From contig CAZCOB010000011.1 of the NCBI GenBank assembly GCA_964500415.1, forward strand, positions 1-52,555: 52,555 bases of DNA, given 5' to 3'. The stretch is from JAFGPF01 sp964500415. Its GTDB lineage: Bacteria; Chloroflexota; Dehalococcoidia; Dehalococcoidales; RBG-16-60-22. The notes below the pieces were generated by a model. That model ran no database searches and was not told the origin of the DNA. It saw only the letters and a program-made list of their open reading frames with translations. Shown here piece after piece: positions 52,009 to 52,555 of the stretch; the stretch's first letter is position 1, and each line of letters opens with the position of its first letter. The position numbers were made by a program, and so were the translations under genes.

Positions 52009-52427
52009 TGAACTTATCGCAAAATATGAAGAATGAGTTGACTAATGAAATTAACTTCGTCGTCAAGAAAATGAGGGATACCAGTTCTCCAGTTGAAAAA
52101 CTATATTTCTTTAGTGCTCTATATGCCATAACTCAAAGAATAATAAACTTCGAATACGACCCAGAAGTAACTTTTATCCATCAGGTATTGCAACATGTCT
52201 ACAACACGGTTAATAGCAGGATTACAATGATAACAACCGGCCAGCAAGCACAAGTAGGTATACCTGATAATTTATTTACTAGTCTAGAAAATTCGCTCGC
52301 AGAACTGGTATTTAATATTGAAAAGGGAACGAAGATTTATCCACAACTTCAAACAATGGTGAATCTTGCCTATAGCACGACTGGTAATGGTTACTATTTG
52401 TATTTGAAAGGTATGTTGAAAGTTTAA
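52008..52427 (+). CDS. Unknown helical protein, third gene of the TA-like operon
   Basis: The 139-residue protein is not recognised. It looks mostly alpha-helical, with amphipathic segments (TNEINFVVKKMRD, EKLYFFSALYAITQRIINFEYD, FIHQVLQHVYNTVNSRI, LENSLAELVFNIEKG). There is no signal peptide or TM. Its ATG overlaps the antitoxin stop (TAATG) and a perfect AGGAGGT lies 8 nt upstream, so it is tightly coupled and well translated. Position suggests a third partner of the module, comparable in place but not in visible sequence to the SecB-like chaperone of toxin-antitoxin-chaperone systems. Confidence 0.7.
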   Translation: MNLSQNMKNELTNEINFVVKKMRDTSSPVEKLYFFSALYAITQRIINFEYDPEVTFIHQVLQHVYNTVNSRITMITTGQQAQVGIPDNLFTSLENSLAELVFNIEKGTKIYPQLQTMVNLAYSTTGNGYYLYLKGMLKV

Positions 52428-52448
52428 CTTATAAAGTCTCTATTGTTG

Positions 52449-52476
52449 AAGGCCCCTCATTACTGAGGGGCCTTTT
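52449..52476 (+). terminator. Rho-independent terminator of the TA-like operon
   Basis: AAGGCCCCTCA (52449-52459) and TGAGGGGCCTT (52464-52474) form a perfect 11-bp stem with a 4-nt loop and a TTTT tail. It follows the third gene by 21 nt, so all three genes share one unit. Confidence 0.88.
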
Positions 52477-52555
52477 CTGCATTCGGTTACTTTATTTGAT
52501 ATTTCATCTTGTATATTATTCTGAAGCTAACAGATGCATTTTCAGGGTATAGGGC

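Overview
The window looks like chromosomal DNA of an uncultivated anaerobic bacterium, most plausibly a Chloroflexota/Dehalococcoidia-type lineage. The reasons are zinc-finger MetV plus MetF methylene-THF reductase genes of the Wood-Ljungdahl type, many flavin/iron-sulfur fusion proteins, repeated amidohydrolase, crotonase, CoA-transferase and cupin genes, and sigma70-like TTGACA/TATAAT promoters. The taxonomic call is inference from gene content only. Most of the window is moderately GC-rich; the last 1.5 kb is clearly AT-rich.

Layout. 1-2477: 3' part of a large membrane-anchored surface protein. 3011-9183: a catabolic block (crotonase, amidohydrolase, an 897-residue Old-Yellow-Enzyme/GltD fusion, CoA-transferase). 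9339-11440: a tRNA Leu-Arg-Val operon running into a cupin gene, then a decayed tRNA-Val 3' end in front of a second, two-domain cupin gene. 11605-17545: a complete oligopeptide/nickel-type ABC importer. 17732-20713: a GAF histidine kinase, a NarL-type regulator and a tandem-receiver protein. 20732-28670: a formate-dehydrogenase-like subunit without the catalytic Sec/Cys and His, NuoE, a NuoF-GltD fusion, MetV and MetF. 28773-34060: a MarR regulator divergent from an FAD oxidase / CCG Fe-S protein / FAD oxidase operon. 34362-35906: two more cupin genes. 36124-45644: MATE exporter, nitroreductase, an unrecognised protein, a cation/proton antiporter, DUF169, a second amidohydrolase, a four-PAS histidine kinase and a receiver. 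45657-50748: HIT protein, a 42-residue basic protein, a radical SAM protein, and overlapping gltX-glnS. 51086-52477: an AT-rich three-gene operon with a RelE/HigB-like toxin, a HigA-like antitoxin with a long C-terminal extension, and a helical protein of unknown family, closed by a strong terminator.

How the parts may work together. The 20.7-28.7 kb block suggests an NAD(P)H-linked, possibly bifurcating, electron-transfer complex feeding methylene-THF reductase. The catabolic block and the FAD/Fe-S operon would supply reducing equivalents from acyl-CoA and hydroxy-acid-like substrates. Intergenic spaces carry at least three families of dispersed repeats.

The most unusual items are the three-gene toxin-antitoxin-like operon, the FDH-like protein with a rebuilt active site, the same GltD module fused to two unrelated flavoproteins, and the tRNA-Val/cupin duplication with a decayed second tRNA.
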